A stretch of DNA of 18,386 nt, taken from Elstera sp043721315 (GTDB lineage Bacteria > Pseudomonadota > Alphaproteobacteria > Elsterales > Elsteraceae). This document shows positions 1-6,293 of this stretch, piece by piece (position 1 is the first letter of the stretch; each line of letters starts with the position of its first letter). The stretch is from assembly GCA_043721315.1 (NCBI GenBank), contig JAYSQZ010000075.1, positions 1 through 18,386 of the forward strand, read 5' to 3'. The notes beneath the pieces are model-generated. The model did not search any database, was not told where the DNA came from, and worked only from the letters and a program-made list of their open reading frames with translations. The translations under genes were made by a program, and so were the position numbers.

Positions 1-2
1 GG

Positions 3-1763
3 TCATGGCGCGCCACTGTTCTTATACCAACCGCGATGATCCAGCCAACCCCCGCCCAAGTCGAACCACACCCGATACTTGATTGCGAAAGTATCGAACG
101 CGGTTTCACTTTCGATCTGCGGCCCTGCCGCGCCGGAGAGGTAAGCATACTCGAACCCTGGGGCTTGATAATTGTCAACAACCAAGTACCACGCCTTCGG
201 GTCGGTCAGCCGTGGTTCCACGATTAGCGTAAACGCCCCGGCAAACGTGTTCACGTCCGCCGATTTAGTTGGCGATATTGCTGCCAGGAACTCTAACGCC
301 TCGATTTCCATTTCTGGCGGTACGATCAAGGTGCGTGCCACCAGCGGGGTCAGCTTGCCCGTGGGCGTGGTCATCCGGTGGAAGTGCAACTTTGCCGCGC
401 CCACCGAAGCCTTAGTAAGGGCAGCCCCCGGCGTAACCAGGTTACGGCGGGGGAGCGCGAACACAGGAACCCCATCGGCCATATTCGGCCCGTTGCCGCC
501 CGCGCCTAACAGTTGATCGATCAGCCATTCATCCTGCCAGCGCGCGGCATCTTGCCCTAACTGCGTGCCGATTCCAGTAAGCGCGCCGAGGTTATCGTTC
601 ACGATCAGCTCGCGGGTAAGAGCAACGCCGTTCGCGTAAGTCGCCACGCGATACTTTTCTTGTCCTTCTTTCACGATCATTGAGGATTGTATTTCACCAC
701 CTTCCCCAACGCGCGCGAAGTTACCGCGCATGTCGAGAGAAACGCTGTGTTTGTCTCGGAAGTCGGTCGCGGTACTCTGGTTCATCAAGTCCCACAGAGG
801 CGAACGCGCTTCGGCGTAAGACGCCCGCAAGGTGACGTGCAAGGCTTCTGCGAAGATCGGGCCGAAATCACCCGTGGTTAGGGCGCGCGTTAAAATTCCC
901 GCGCGGCTGAGGCCGAGGGAGGACACGCCCCGGTTGCGGAGGATTGCCGCCGCGTCATCGGTGAAAGAGGTATGCGCCATAAACTCCCGCGCGCCTTCGG
1001 ACGGGCGCAAGGCCAGATTTGCCCGGCAGGCAATCGCCTCGCCAAGGCGACGCGCGAACGTCGCGCTATAGTCTTGCCCAACGCTCGCGGGCGGGTTCTG
1101 GACAAGCGGCGCGCGAACGGCCCGCGCCATCGCAGCCGCGCGGGTTTGGTCAAGGTTTAGCCCAGCGCTGCGGGTTTCGAGAATGAAGGTTTCCGGCAAG
1201 CCGAAGGCCGTAGCAATGGCGCGAACTTCGACTTCCCCCGGCGCGGCGGTAGGCGGTTCGGCAGACCGGAAGCCGCAGTTGCTATCGGCGGGAACCGAGA
1301 CAAGGCTGCCCTCGCGGGGGGTCCAAAGAACCGCAGTGCGGATTTCTTGACCAGATTGCGGGTCACGCGAGATTTCCCATTTCTCAACAGAGTAACCCAC
1401 GGAGATTCCGCGAATGATTCCATCGTTAACATCGGCAATAATGCCCTGGACTTCCGGGCGATTACTGAACTTAATCCTAGCAATTAACTTGCCGTCTTCG
1501 ATCCACGCCGCCGTAATAACGCCAATTACGTCACGTGCGCTTCCGGTACGGTGTGTATCAAGAATAGGCTTACCAACGAGGGCAGCACAATCAACCGAAC
1601 CTTTATCAATCCGCAGGACTTCAAGATAACCGTCGCGTTGAATCATACCGCTCGTTGCTAGCACAATCTCGCGTTCGGCACCGTTGCCGCCGGGCGGTCC
1701 TGCCCAGGTTGAATCCCGCCGGATAAGTAAAGCCGCAGCTTCACGCAAGTATAGAGTTTTCAT
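3..1763 (-). CDS. Prohead protease-major capsid protein fusion
   Basis: This 586-residue protein joins a head maturation protease to the shell protein. Residues about 30-165 look like an HK97-type (U35) prohead protease, with the probable catalytic His71 in LDTHRTG and Ser121 in IRGISVGYS. After a linker of roughly 165-290, the remainder resembles Mu gpT-like or HK97-fold major heads, including the segment RWQDEWL at 408-414. Such fusions are known in phages; the protease is thought to process the shell during prohead maturation. The ATG at 1763 is preceded by a GAAAG-type ribosome site in a leader that is duplicated upstream. The gene is complete, its TGA lying two bases inside the window edge. 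The protease call is firm; the exact capsid subfamily is less so. Confidence 0.85.
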   Translation of the reverse strand: MKTLYLREAAALLIRRDSTWAGPPGGNGAEREIVLATSGMIQRDGYLEVLRIDKGSVDCAALVGKPILDTHRTGSARDVIGVITAAWIEDGKLIARIKFSNRPEVQGIIADVNDGIIRGISVGYSVEKWEISRDPQSGQEIRTAVLWTPREGSLVSVPADSNCGFRSAEPPTAAPGEVEVRAIATAFGLPETFILETRSAGLNLDQTRAAAMARAVRAPLVQNPPASVGQDYSATFARRLGEAIACRANLALRPSEGAREFMAHTSFTDDAAAILRNRGVSSLGLSRAGILTRALTTGDFGPIFAEALHVTLRASYAEARSPLWDLMNQSTATDFRDKHSVSLDMRGNFARVGEGGEIQSSMIVKEGQEKYRVATYANGVALTRELIVNDNLGALTGIGTQLGQDAARWQDEWLIDQLLGAGGNGPNMADGVPVFALPRRNLVTPGAALTKASVGAAKLHFHRMTTPTGKLTPLVARTLIVPPEMEIEALEFLAAISPTKSADVNTFAGAFTLIVEPRLTDPKAWYLVVDNYQAPGFEYAYLSGAAGPQIESETAFDTFAIKYRVWFDLGGGWLDHRGWYKNSGAP

Positions 1764-1783
1764 GGTGTTTCTTTCGGAGTTAG

Positions 1784-1812
1784 CCCAGCCGCGCCCGTGG
1801 GGTGCGGCTGGG
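1784..1812. repeat. Nine-base-pair inverted repeat between the small ORF and the capsid gene
   Basis: CCCAGCCGC at 1784-1792 pairs perfectly with GCGGCTGGG at 1804-1812 across an 11-base loop. It lies just upstream of the capsid ribosome site on the minus-strand transcript. There is no U-tract, so it is not a classical terminator; it could tune capsid translation or mRNA processing, which is inference. Confidence 0.6.
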
Positions 1813-1823
1813 GCGTGTATGTG

Positions 1824-1988
1824 TTAATCGCGGGCGGTATCGAGACCTTGCGAAAGCAACCATTCATCTTGCCAGCGCAAAGAGGAATGCCGTAAATCTT
1901 CGGAAAGCCCGAGCAGAGGCGCGTTAGCAAGCTCATCAAGGTTAATAGATACTACTTCGACTTGGCACAATTCTTGATAGCGGGTCAT
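1824..1988 (-). CDS. 54-residue phage ORF with a capsid-like segment
   Basis: This short ORF lies between portal and capsid. Its ATG overlaps the portal TGA in an ATGA junction, which suggests translational coupling, and a GAAGG ribosome site precedes it. Residues 38-44 read RWQDEWL, identical to residues 408-414 of the neighbouring capsid. The match holds in DNA: 18 of 19 bases agree between 1860-1878 and 525-543. Together with the duplicated leader this suggests the ORF is a remnant or derivative of a duplicated capsid gene. It may be a real small head protein or decayed; no function is recognised. Confidence 0.55.
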   Translation of the reverse strand: MTRYQELCQVEVVSINLDELANAPLLGLSEDLRHSSLRWQDEWLLSQGLDTARD

Positions 1989-3379
1989 GGTGTTTCCTTC
2001 GGGGTTAGCCCCAACCGTGCCTCACGGGCGTGGTCGGAAGCGCGTTGAGTGTCAATGCTTTCAATGTCATAGCCGCGTTCGCTAACAGATTGCGCGCGGC
2101 TTTTTAGACCACCTTCGATTGCCGAGCGTTCGGCATTGATTTCTTTCTCAGGGTCAACCCACTCCCACGCCGGGGGGTGGAAATCGCAATCTAAGTAATC
2201 ATCGGGGAACCGCGCAAAGTCGGGAGCAATAACCGCACCGCTGGCAATCGCCAGCGACACGAACTTTTCCCAAACTGGGCGGATGAGTTGCGGGATGATG
2301 ATTTGATGCTGGATCATATCCAAGTAACGCCGCTGGTTAATCAGCGCTATTCTTGAACTGCTGTAGTTAGACCTTGACGTGTCGCCAGTTAGTTGTTCGT
2401 AGGTTAAGCCGAGGCTCGCGGCAAGTCCGGTTTGCAGGGCTGCCAAGTAAGAATCGTAAGATTCATCCGGGGACGGCGGGTTGCTGAAACTTACTTTCTC
2501 GCCGGGGTTCAATTCTAAATAATTACCGGGCAACATGTTCCAATCTATATTATCACTTCTTTCGTTTTCATCAGGATATATTCCATCTATGTTCTGTTTT
2601 TCAACAAAAGCACAGAACAAGCTGGCAGCTTTGAAACTATACAGCCTCGCATCTTGAAGATCACCTACATCAGTGAACTGATTGAAACTTGCCGTGAACC
2701 ATGACAACCCGCGCACTTGACCCGGCACGACAGGGCGGAACAGATGCAGAATCTCCGAAGCTGGAACCCGGATCGTCTCGAACCCGGCTGCGTTATCCAA
2801 CGGACGCAGGTGATAGGCCACCCGCTGACCCGTCGCATCAAATTCGATACCAGCCCGGATTTTAGCCCCGCCAGCTAGGTCTTGATCCAAAGCCGCTAGC
2901 AAACGCGGGTCGAGAAGTCTAAGCCGCAGTGGCACGCGTCCAGGCGCGGAGGGAACGATTTCCAGCCGCAAGAGCGCTTCGCCCGTGATGACCATTGACC
3001 GAACGGCGGCGGATTGAAGCCCGTGCCAATCGAGCAAGCCTTCTGAATCCGCAACCCGTGACCAACGATGGTAGTGTTTCAGCAAGGCTTCCCGTACGTT
3101 AGGCGACGGGTGCAGCGGTCGCGGGATGATCCCGCTCCCGATTAGTTGCGCTGGTAATTGATCCGCTGCCGTTGCGGCTGCGGCTTCGTTCACGACTAAG
3201 TTTTGAATGCGCGCCCGCAAGGTAGCGCTGGAACGCTCAATCTCCTTTGGTAGGTCGTTCATCAGGTTGGTAGTGGAGAAGCGATAGCCGCCCTTTGCTG
3301 CGTGAATATCACGCCGATGCAGCGCGGGCGGCGGCGCGGTGCGTTTGCCGAACAATGCCGAGGCTAGCCGGGCAAACAT
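1985..3379 (-). CDS. Phage portal protein, lambda GpB family
   Basis: This 464-residue protein is a portal, the dodecameric ring at the capsid vertex through which DNA is packaged and ejected and on which the head assembles. Family features are the basic N-terminus, LLDPRLLAA near residue 160, the central PGQVRGLSWF block, YEQLTGDTSRSNYSSSR in the C-terminal half, and the closing WVDPEKEINA / GLKSRAQSVSERGYD region. Length is near that of lambda-type portals (about 500). The start overlaps the preceding stop by one base (TAATG) and its stop overlaps the next start (ATGA), so the cluster is translationally coupled. A large terminase gene, usually just upstream, is absent here. Confidence 0.88.
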   Translation of the reverse strand: MFARLASALFGKRTAPPPALHRRDIHAAKGGYRFSTTNLMNDLPKEIERSSATLRARIQNLVVNEAAAATAADQLPAQLIGSGIIPRPLHPSPNVREALLKHYHRWSRVADSEGLLDWHGLQSAAVRSMVITGEALLRLEIVPSAPGRVPLRLRLLDPRLLAALDQDLAGGAKIRAGIEFDATGQRVAYHLRPLDNAAGFETIRVPASEILHLFRPVVPGQVRGLSWFTASFNQFTDVGDLQDARLYSFKAASLFCAFVEKQNIDGIYPDENERSDNIDWNMLPGNYLELNPGEKVSFSNPPSPDESYDSYLAALQTGLAASLGLTYEQLTGDTSRSNYSSSRIALINQRRYLDMIQHQIIIPQLIRPVWEKFVSLAIASGAVIAPDFARFPDDYLDCDFHPPAWEWVDPEKEINAERSAIEGGLKSRAQSVSERGYDIESIDTQRASDHAREARLGLTPKETP

Positions 3380-4119
3380 TATTTTCTACCGACGAAGAAG
3401 GTATGAAGGCGAACTGCCGACTCGGGGTAGAGGTCCATCAGCTTGGTCGCGGTGGACCGAATAAGCCGCGTGAGATTAACCAACCGCACCGCTGCCGCCA
3501 GCGGATCGCGCTGACCTACTGGCAACGCGCCCCAATGGTCTTTTCCCTCTTCGGGTTCAAACCATTGCGTGCGCTCCGCAATGTCCCGGCAATCTTGCCC
3601 ACCAGCATCCTCGAACTTGCCGAAGGGGGTGCCGTGGTACATCGTGGTAGTGTCGTGACGCTGATAGAGAAGATTAAGTTTGCGTTCGGTGAGAACAGCG
3701 AAATCCGACAGAAGCACGTCCCCGACAAGCAATTGCGGCTGACTGACGATCAGGAAACAATCGGCCTCAAGATCGTAAAGCGCTGCCTTCTGATTTTCCC
3801 GAATAGTTTTTTCAGCGTTCTCAGGGTAGCGCTTCTCGATGTCGCGTTCGATTTCAAGCGCCAGCTTTTCGTGGAGAGCCACGTAGGTTGCTTGCAAAGC
3901 CGATAGGCCAAGCCCCACGAGCTGCCCGTAGAGCGCCAGTTGCACCATCATAATCGCCGAGGGGCGCGCCGTAGGCCGAACGTCAAACCCCGGAATCGCC
4001 GCTTCGGCCCGGCTTATCGCCAACCGAATAGCGTTATATTTCAACCCCGTAACGGTCTCAATATCGGCGGCGCGGTAGGGCCAAAGCGGATTTACCAGCT
4101 TGGTATCGTCATTCATCAT
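3379..4119 (-). CDS. Unrecognised phage protein with possible N-terminal helix-turn-helix
   Basis: This protein of 246 residues is not one I recognise. Its N-terminus (WPYRAADIETVTGLKYNAIR) reads like a helix-turn-helix, followed by a helical segment rich in Leu and Ala, a charged stretch EIERDIEKRYPENAEK, and a C-terminus ending FFVGRK. It is the first gene after the origin region and is coupled to the portal by TAATG. That position is where a small terminase or other packaging adaptor would be expected, but I see no family motif that proves it. The open frame extends to a TTG at 4128; I chose ATG 4119 because GGATTGG lies five bases upstream. ATG 4116 is an alternative. Confidence 0.65.
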   Translation of the reverse strand: MMNDDTKLVNPLWPYRAADIETVTGLKYNAIRLAISRAEAAIPGFDVRPTARPSAIMMVQLALYGQLVGLGLSALQATYVALHEKLALEIERDIEKRYPENAEKTIRENQKAALYDLEADCFLIVSQPQLLVGDVLLSDFAVLTERKLNLLYQRHDTTTMYHGTPFGKFEDAGGQDCRDIAERTQWFEPEEGKDHWGALPVGQRDPLAAAVRLVNLTRLIRSTATKLMDLYPESAVRLHTFFVGRK

Positions 4120-4128
4120 TCCATCCAA

Positions 4129-4310
4129 TCCATATGTTAAGCGGTCTGAGTGACCACAATATTAGGTCTAAAACTGAATTACAAGCAGAAAACATAATCA
4201 AGAACAACAACATAACGATTAAAAAACAATGACTTAGCCTAAATCTATCGGGGTTGCCCGTTACCCGTGTGCGAGGGGCCGGGGGAGGACCCACGCATCG
4301 GAAAATCTCC
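4129..4310. other. Gene-free stretch: AT-rich leader plus GC-rich block
   Basis: The first 120 bases (4129-4250) are clearly richer in A and T than their surroundings and should hold the minus-strand promoter for the head genes; I could not fix -35 and -10 boxes with confidence. The bases 4250-4300 are abruptly G-rich (GGGGCCGGGGGAGGACCC near 4275) and abut the iterons. This block could be a packaging or terminase site or part of the origin; that is speculation. Confidence 0.4.
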
Positions 4311-4331
4311 GGTGAACGGTCGGTGAACAGT
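4311..4331 (+). repeat. Two P4-type iterons (GGTGAACRGT)
   Basis: GGTGAACGGT (4311-4320) and GGTGAACAGT (4322-4331) are near-identical tandem decamers. They match the type I iteron of satellite phage P4 as I recall it (GGTGAACAG followed by A or T), which the P4 alpha replication protein binds at its origin. The helicase encoded just upstream in transcription order belongs to the same D5/P4-alpha helicase group. Confidence 0.65.
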
Positions 4332-4332
4332 T

Positions 4333-4591
4333 GGCTGTATAGTGGCTGTATAGTTGGCTGTATAGTTTAGATCAAACTATACAGCGATTATTTTATATAT
4401 ATCAATGTCTTAGCTAACGGCTGTATAGTCTGTATAGTTTTGGATATATTACGCATATGAGAGATAGAGAAAGCCCCATATATACATACGAGGCGGACCC
4501 TACGAAAACTATACAGACTATACAGCGGCCTTGATTTTATTGAGGTTTTTCGGCTCAAACTATACAGCCAACTATGCAGCCAACTATGCAG
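4333..4591. repeat. Iteron array of the element's predicted replication origin
   Basis: Eleven copies of CTGTATAGT or its complement ACTATACAG (two with a T-to-G-type change giving ACTATGCAG) lie at 4333-4343, 4344-4354, 4356-4366, 4376-4385, 4419-4429, 4430-4438, 4508-4516, 4517-4526, 4559-4569, 4571-4581 and 4583-4591. Copies left of about 4472 are mostly in one orientation and all copies to the right are in the other. Paired copies at 4419-4440 and 4505-4526 form a 22-base perfect inverted repeat. A TA-rich stretch (4386-4412) could be the unwinding element. With the P4-like iterons and the adjacent helicase gene this looks like a replication origin. Repressor operators are the alternative. 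Confidence 0.65.
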
Positions 4592-4599
4592 GAACCGCC

Positions 4600-6141
4600 C
4601 TATCGATCCTGCTGAGAGATTTTCCACAACCAAGTCGTATTGAGTTGCAGACCTTGCCAATGGCTCCCGGCCTCCTTACGGACCTTCACGAACCCCCGCA
4701 AGCGCAGCGCATTCCCGAAGGCAGTGGCGCTCATCACACTTCCGCCCGCCGTTTCGCCGCACCATTGCTCATAGCCTGTCATCAGCGTCTTTGCCGATGC
4801 ACTGAAGCCCGGCCCTACTTCAAGACATTCGTCAACGAAATCGCCGAACGGGTTGCTATCAGACCGATACGCCTCCGTTGCGGCTATCCAGCGCTTGGGG
4901 ATTTTCAACCCCTGGCGGTACCAATCGACAGCCCCTTGCACAGCCCAGGCGAGAATGCCCGGCAATTCGGCCATTAGTTTCGCTTTAAGGTCGGGGTCTT
5001 TTAATCGCTGCCCTGGCAAAATATCAGGCCCATCTACAAAAGTAACAGGGAAGTCAATCAAGCATAGTCGCCGCCAGATACCAAGATCATTGCCGCTAAT
5101 ATAAGGGCGGTAGTTAGTCCCCATCCATAACTTGAACTCGGGATCGAACTCGAACCAGTCCTTATGAAGAAACCGCGCAATAATCTTGTCGCCGCCCGTG
5201 ATCGATTTCACTAACCCTTCATTTAGCCGCGCGCCTGCCGCCGCTTCCACGGTCTGCACAAACCGCGCGCCGCGCAACCGCGCAATGTCGGATGGAATGC
5301 CCCCGCCCCGGTCGCGTAGCATCAGCCCTTCAATCGGAACTTGTGCCGCGTAATCGCCTGCAAGCGCTTCAATAATTTGCAGCAGTGTCGATTTACCGTT
5401 CGCGCCCCCGCCGTAGAGAATGCCCATCTTATGCTCGCGCGTTTCGCCTGTCAGCGTATAGCCAATCCAGCGCTGTAGGCCGCCGATTACATCGTCGTCG
5501 TCATCCGCCTCCTGGTCGAGACTTTGATTGGTGATACTGCTGAGAAATTCCAGCCACGCGGGACAGGGGGCGCGGGGGAGATAGTCAATATTCGTCAGCT
5601 TGGTCAGGCGCAGCGCTGGATCATGCGGGCGCAACGCCCCGGTCGCCAGATCAATCACGCCATTCTTGCAAGCCAGTAAGTTCCTATGTGAATCGAAACT
5701 CTCCAGGGGCGCGTTAAGGTGCGGCGCGGCCATTTCAATTGCCCCCCGCACCTTGTGCGCCTCAGACGCCCGCCCCGCGAACTTAACCCGCTGGTCAGCA
5801 ACCTTCGGGTCGTCGATAAATTCTCGTTCATCGAGAATCGCCGCAGCCGTCTCTTGCACGTCCAACCGAATGCGCTGTTCATCCACGTCCGGCTTCCAGC
5901 GCCGCCCATCCCAGGCCAGCCAACCGAACCCCGGCACATAATGATAATTGCCACCATAACGCGCAATGAAGCGCCGTGCGACGCCCGTATCGGATAATTG
6001 AAACAACGCCAATCGCTCGGCTAATCCCGAAGGATTTTCCCAGGCGTGCGCCCCATCCAGCGCCGCCCGCACGCCCGCACCGTCCGGCTGAAATTCGCCT
6101 GTTTTGGTCGGATTTCCGCCCGTAAACCCTTGATTTGTCAT
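4600..6141 (-). CDS. Phage SF3 replicative helicase (D5/P4-alpha type), no primase domain
   Basis: This 513-residue protein is the element's replication helicase. A D5_N-like region precedes the ATPase (NGVIDLATGALRP near 160-172). Walker A is GGGANGKST at 244-252, the Walker B-like strand RFVQTVEAAAG at 293-303, the sensor GTNYRP at 341-346, and the arginine finger region IWRRL at 355-359. The C-terminus (about 430-500) resembles the winged-helix DNA-binding domain of D5 and P4 alpha. P4 alpha (777 residues) has an N-terminal primase; here only about 150 residues precede D5_N and no primase motif is visible, so priming probably comes from another gene or the host. An AGAGGGA ribosome site supports ATG 6141. 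The start lies only 57 bases from the attachment site, and the origin repeats begin 8 bases past the stop codon. Confidence 0.88.
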   Translation of the reverse strand: MTNQGFTGGNPTKTGEFQPDGAGVRAALDGAHAWENPSGLAERLALFQLSDTGVARRFIARYGGNYHYVPGFGWLAWDGRRWKPDVDEQRIRLDVQETAAAILDEREFIDDPKVADQRVKFAGRASEAHKVRGAIEMAAPHLNAPLESFDSHRNLLACKNGVIDLATGALRPHDPALRLTKLTNIDYLPRAPCPAWLEFLSSITNQSLDQEADDDDDVIGGLQRWIGYTLTGETREHKMGILYGGGANGKSTLLQIIEALAGDYAAQVPIEGLMLRDRGGGIPSDIARLRGARFVQTVEAAAGARLNEGLVKSITGGDKIIARFLHKDWFEFDPEFKLWMGTNYRPYISGNDLGIWRRLCLIDFPVTFVDGPDILPGQRLKDPDLKAKLMAELPGILAWAVQGAVDWYRQGLKIPKRWIAATEAYRSDSNPFGDFVDECLEVGPGFSASAKTLMTGYEQWCGETAGGSVMSATAFGNALRLRGFVKVRKEAGSHWQGLQLNTTWLWKISQQDR

Positions 6142-6197
6142 ACCTGACTTTCCCTCTGGTCGGAGAGAAAAGCCAACAATCCTAAAGACCTAATGTC

Positions 6198-6244
6198 GTC
6201 TTTTAATCATGGGGTCTCGGGTTCGAATCCCGACGAGCTCACCA
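6198..6244 (+). other. Attachment site (attR): displaced 3' half of tRNA-Lys(TTT)
   Basis: The sequence from the anticodon loop CTTTTAA (6200-6206, anticodon TTT at 6202-6204) through the variable loop, T-arm (TCGGG-TTCGAAT-CCCGA) and acceptor strand CGAGCTC to ACCA at 6241-6244 is a correct tRNA-Lys 3' half. The 5' anticodon strand, D-arm and acceptor 5' strand (expected GAGCTCG) are missing, and the sequence upstream is element DNA. This is the remnant left by integration into a tRNA gene; the restored tRNA should lie at the far left end. Confidence 0.87.
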
Positions 6245-6251
6245 TTGGGCC

Positions 6252-6285
6252 AAAACCCGCTAAGTCTCTGACTTAGCGGGTTTTT
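6252..6285. terminator. Bidirectional intrinsic terminator
   Basis: AAAACCCGCTAAGTC (6252-6266) and GACTTAGCGGGTTTT (6270-6284) form a perfect 15-base-pair stem with a 3-base loop and T or A runs on both sides. On the plus strand it would have ended the original tRNA-Lys transcript; on the minus strand it ends ilvD, whose stop is 9 bases away. It also shields the host operon from the element. Confidence 0.9.
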
Positions 6286-6293
6286 AATTGAGT

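Larger units (their letters stand above)
1761..2011 (-). repeat. Tandemly duplicated translation leader (1761-1786 and 1986-2011)
   Basis: Two 26-base blocks 225 bases apart differ at only two positions. Each holds the ribosome binding site and ATG of a gene: the capsid fusion (1761-1786) and the 54-residue ORF (1986-2011). In the upstream copy the same bases also encode the last residues of the portal (GLTPKETP). This implies a segmental duplication that created or reshaped the small ORF. Confidence 0.8.
1..6244. mobile_element. Right end of an integrated prophage or capsid-forming phage satellite
   Basis: Five minus-strand genes with phage replication and head functions end at a tRNA-Lys 3' fragment that forms the attachment site. 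Gene order in transcription is SF3 helicase, iteron-rich origin, unknown protein, portal, 54-residue ORF, protease-capsid fusion. The left boundary, expected at an intact tRNA-Lys gene, is outside the window. Neither integrase nor large terminase is visible; in lambda-like phages the large terminase normally precedes the portal. The combination of a P4-like replication module with its own head genes suggests a capsid-forming satellite, but an ordinary temperate phage with unusual order is possible. Confidence 0.85.

Noticed and set aside
4119..4128. TTG start at 4128 for the unknown 246-residue gene
   Set aside because: Two ATG codons follow within a few bases (4119 and 4116) and the GGATTGG site fits ATG 4119.
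4109..4294. Short minus-strand ORF with a hydrophobic stretch (CFLIVMLLFLIMFSAC)
   Set aside because: It has a GTG start without a ribosome site, crosses the G-rich block and an AT-rich leader, and hydrophobic residues are expected by chance from T-rich sequence. A shorter version from an internal ATG also lacks a ribosome site.
4333..4591. CRISPR-like array
   Set aside because: Repeat units are only 9-11 bases, in both orientations, with irregular or no spacers and no cas genes.
4388..4660. 90-codon minus-strand ORF across the iteron array
   Set aside because: Its repeated SWLHSWLYSL-like residues are a by-product of the CTGTATAGT repeats; it overlaps the helicase 3' end and has no ribosome site.
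6168..6244. A complete tRNA-Lys gene on the plus strand
   Set aside because: Only the anticodon loop and 3' half fit. The bases upstream do not pair with the anticodon or acceptor strands and show no D-arm.
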